Assembly: GCA_046757565.1 (NCBI GenBank)
Contig: JBHHYN010000071.1
Coordinates: 1 to 14,679, forward strand
Length of the DNA stretch: 14,679 bases
Direction: 5' to 3'
Source: JBHHYN01 sp046757565
GTDB taxonomy: Bacteria > Pseudomonadota > Gammaproteobacteria > Eutrophobiales > Eutrophobiaceae
The translations under genes were made by a program, and so were the position numbers. Below, in pieces: positions 14,630-14,679 of this stretch (position 1 is the stretch's first letter; each line of letters begins with the position of its first letter). Under the pieces are notes generated by a model. That model worked only from the letters and a program-made list of their open reading frames with translations. It was not told the DNA's origin and searched no databases.

Positions 14630-14654
14630 GTCCGTCCATAAACGGACTTTTTTT
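14630..14654 (+). terminator. intrinsic transcription terminator
   Basis: GTCCGT (14630-14635) and ACGGAC (14642-14647) form a perfect six-pair stem with a CCATAA loop, followed at once by seven T residues (14648-14654). This is a classical rho-independent terminator for rightward transcription. No protein-coding gene reads into it, which supports the small-RNA or leader interpretation of the preceding segment. Confidence 0.8.
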
Positions 14655-14664
14655 CAACATTATC

Positions 14665-14677
14665 CCTGTAAAACAGG
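14665..14677. repeat. small hairpin at the right edge
   Basis: CCTGT (14665-14669) and ACAGG (14673-14677) form a short stem with an AAA loop two bases from the window end. TATCCCTGTAAA here resembles TTATCCTGTAAAG at 14480-14492, so a short repeated element is possible. Nothing more can be said without the downstream sequence. Confidence 0.25.
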
Positions 14678-14679
14678 TG

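Larger units (their letters stand above)
14537..14654 (+). ncRNA. candidate small RNA between a sigma-54 promoter and an intrinsic terminator
   Basis: Between the predicted sigma-54 start and the terminator T-run lie roughly 115 bases with no credible ORF. The segment contains an 18-base perfect palindrome (14564-14581) able to form a short stem, then an A/G-rich stretch, then the terminator hairpin. Size, promoter and terminator resemble those of a stand-alone bacterial small RNA. It could equally be an attenuated leader of a gene lying right of the window. The family is not recognised. Confidence 0.4.

Noticed and set aside
1..14679. CRISPR array, tRNA, rRNA, insertion sequence or phage genes
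   Set aside because: No regularly spaced repeats, cloverleaf with matching arms, transposase motifs or phage proteins were seen on either strand.

Overview
The window looks like chromosomal DNA of a moderate-GC, B12-using proteobacterium. It is most likely a gammaproteobacterium with sulfur-oxidising ability. This is inference from gene content: a MetH of exactly E. coli length, a CmoA-family enzyme, a type II sulfide:quinone oxidoreductase, a FimX-like degenerate c-di-GMP protein, and an ECF sigma/anti-sigma pair. There is no tRNA, rRNA, CRISPR array, insertion sequence or phage gene that I can see.

Layout. Bases 1-238 are an upstream region with one doubtful small reverse ORF. Bases 239-1544 (+) hold a translationally coupled ECF sigma factor and membrane anti-sigma factor. 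Their end abuts, stop codon to stop codon, the end of metH (5228-1545, -). Upstream of metH on the same strand lie an isoprenylcysteine/phospholipid methyltransferase-family membrane protein (6122-5382) and a CmoA-like SAM enzyme (6959-6168). A 242-bp divergent promoter region then leads to a type II SQR (7202-8455, +). Next come a full cobalamin riboswitch (about 8530-8745), an expression platform that can mask the Shine-Dalgarno sequence, and btuB (8869-10827, +). A 431-bp gap with promoter-like signals, a hairpin and what looks like a frameshifted tiny ORF precedes a DUF71/COG2102 PP-loop ATPase (11259-11933, +). A FimX-like REC-PAS-GGDEF-EAL protein with all signature motifs degenerate reads leftwards (14341-12095). 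The right edge (14342-14679) has a strong sigma-54 promoter match, an 18-bp perfect palindrome and an intrinsic terminator, together resembling a small RNA gene.

How the genes fit together. The theme is B12 acquisition and use. BtuB imports cobalamin across the outer membrane under cobalamin-riboswitch control. The DUF71 protein belongs to a family whose bacterial members have been linked by comparative genomics to B12 salvage. MetH uses methylcobalamin to make methionine, the precursor of the SAM consumed by the two methyltransferase-type proteins encoded just upstream of it. SQR, the sigma/anti-sigma pair and the FimX-like protein are separate units for sulfide oxidation, envelope signalling and (by analogy) type IV pilus or c-di-GMP signalling. 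The least explained pieces are the sigma-54 promoter/terminator unit at the right edge, the btuB-DUF71 gap, and the CmoA-like paralogue next to a membrane methyltransferase.
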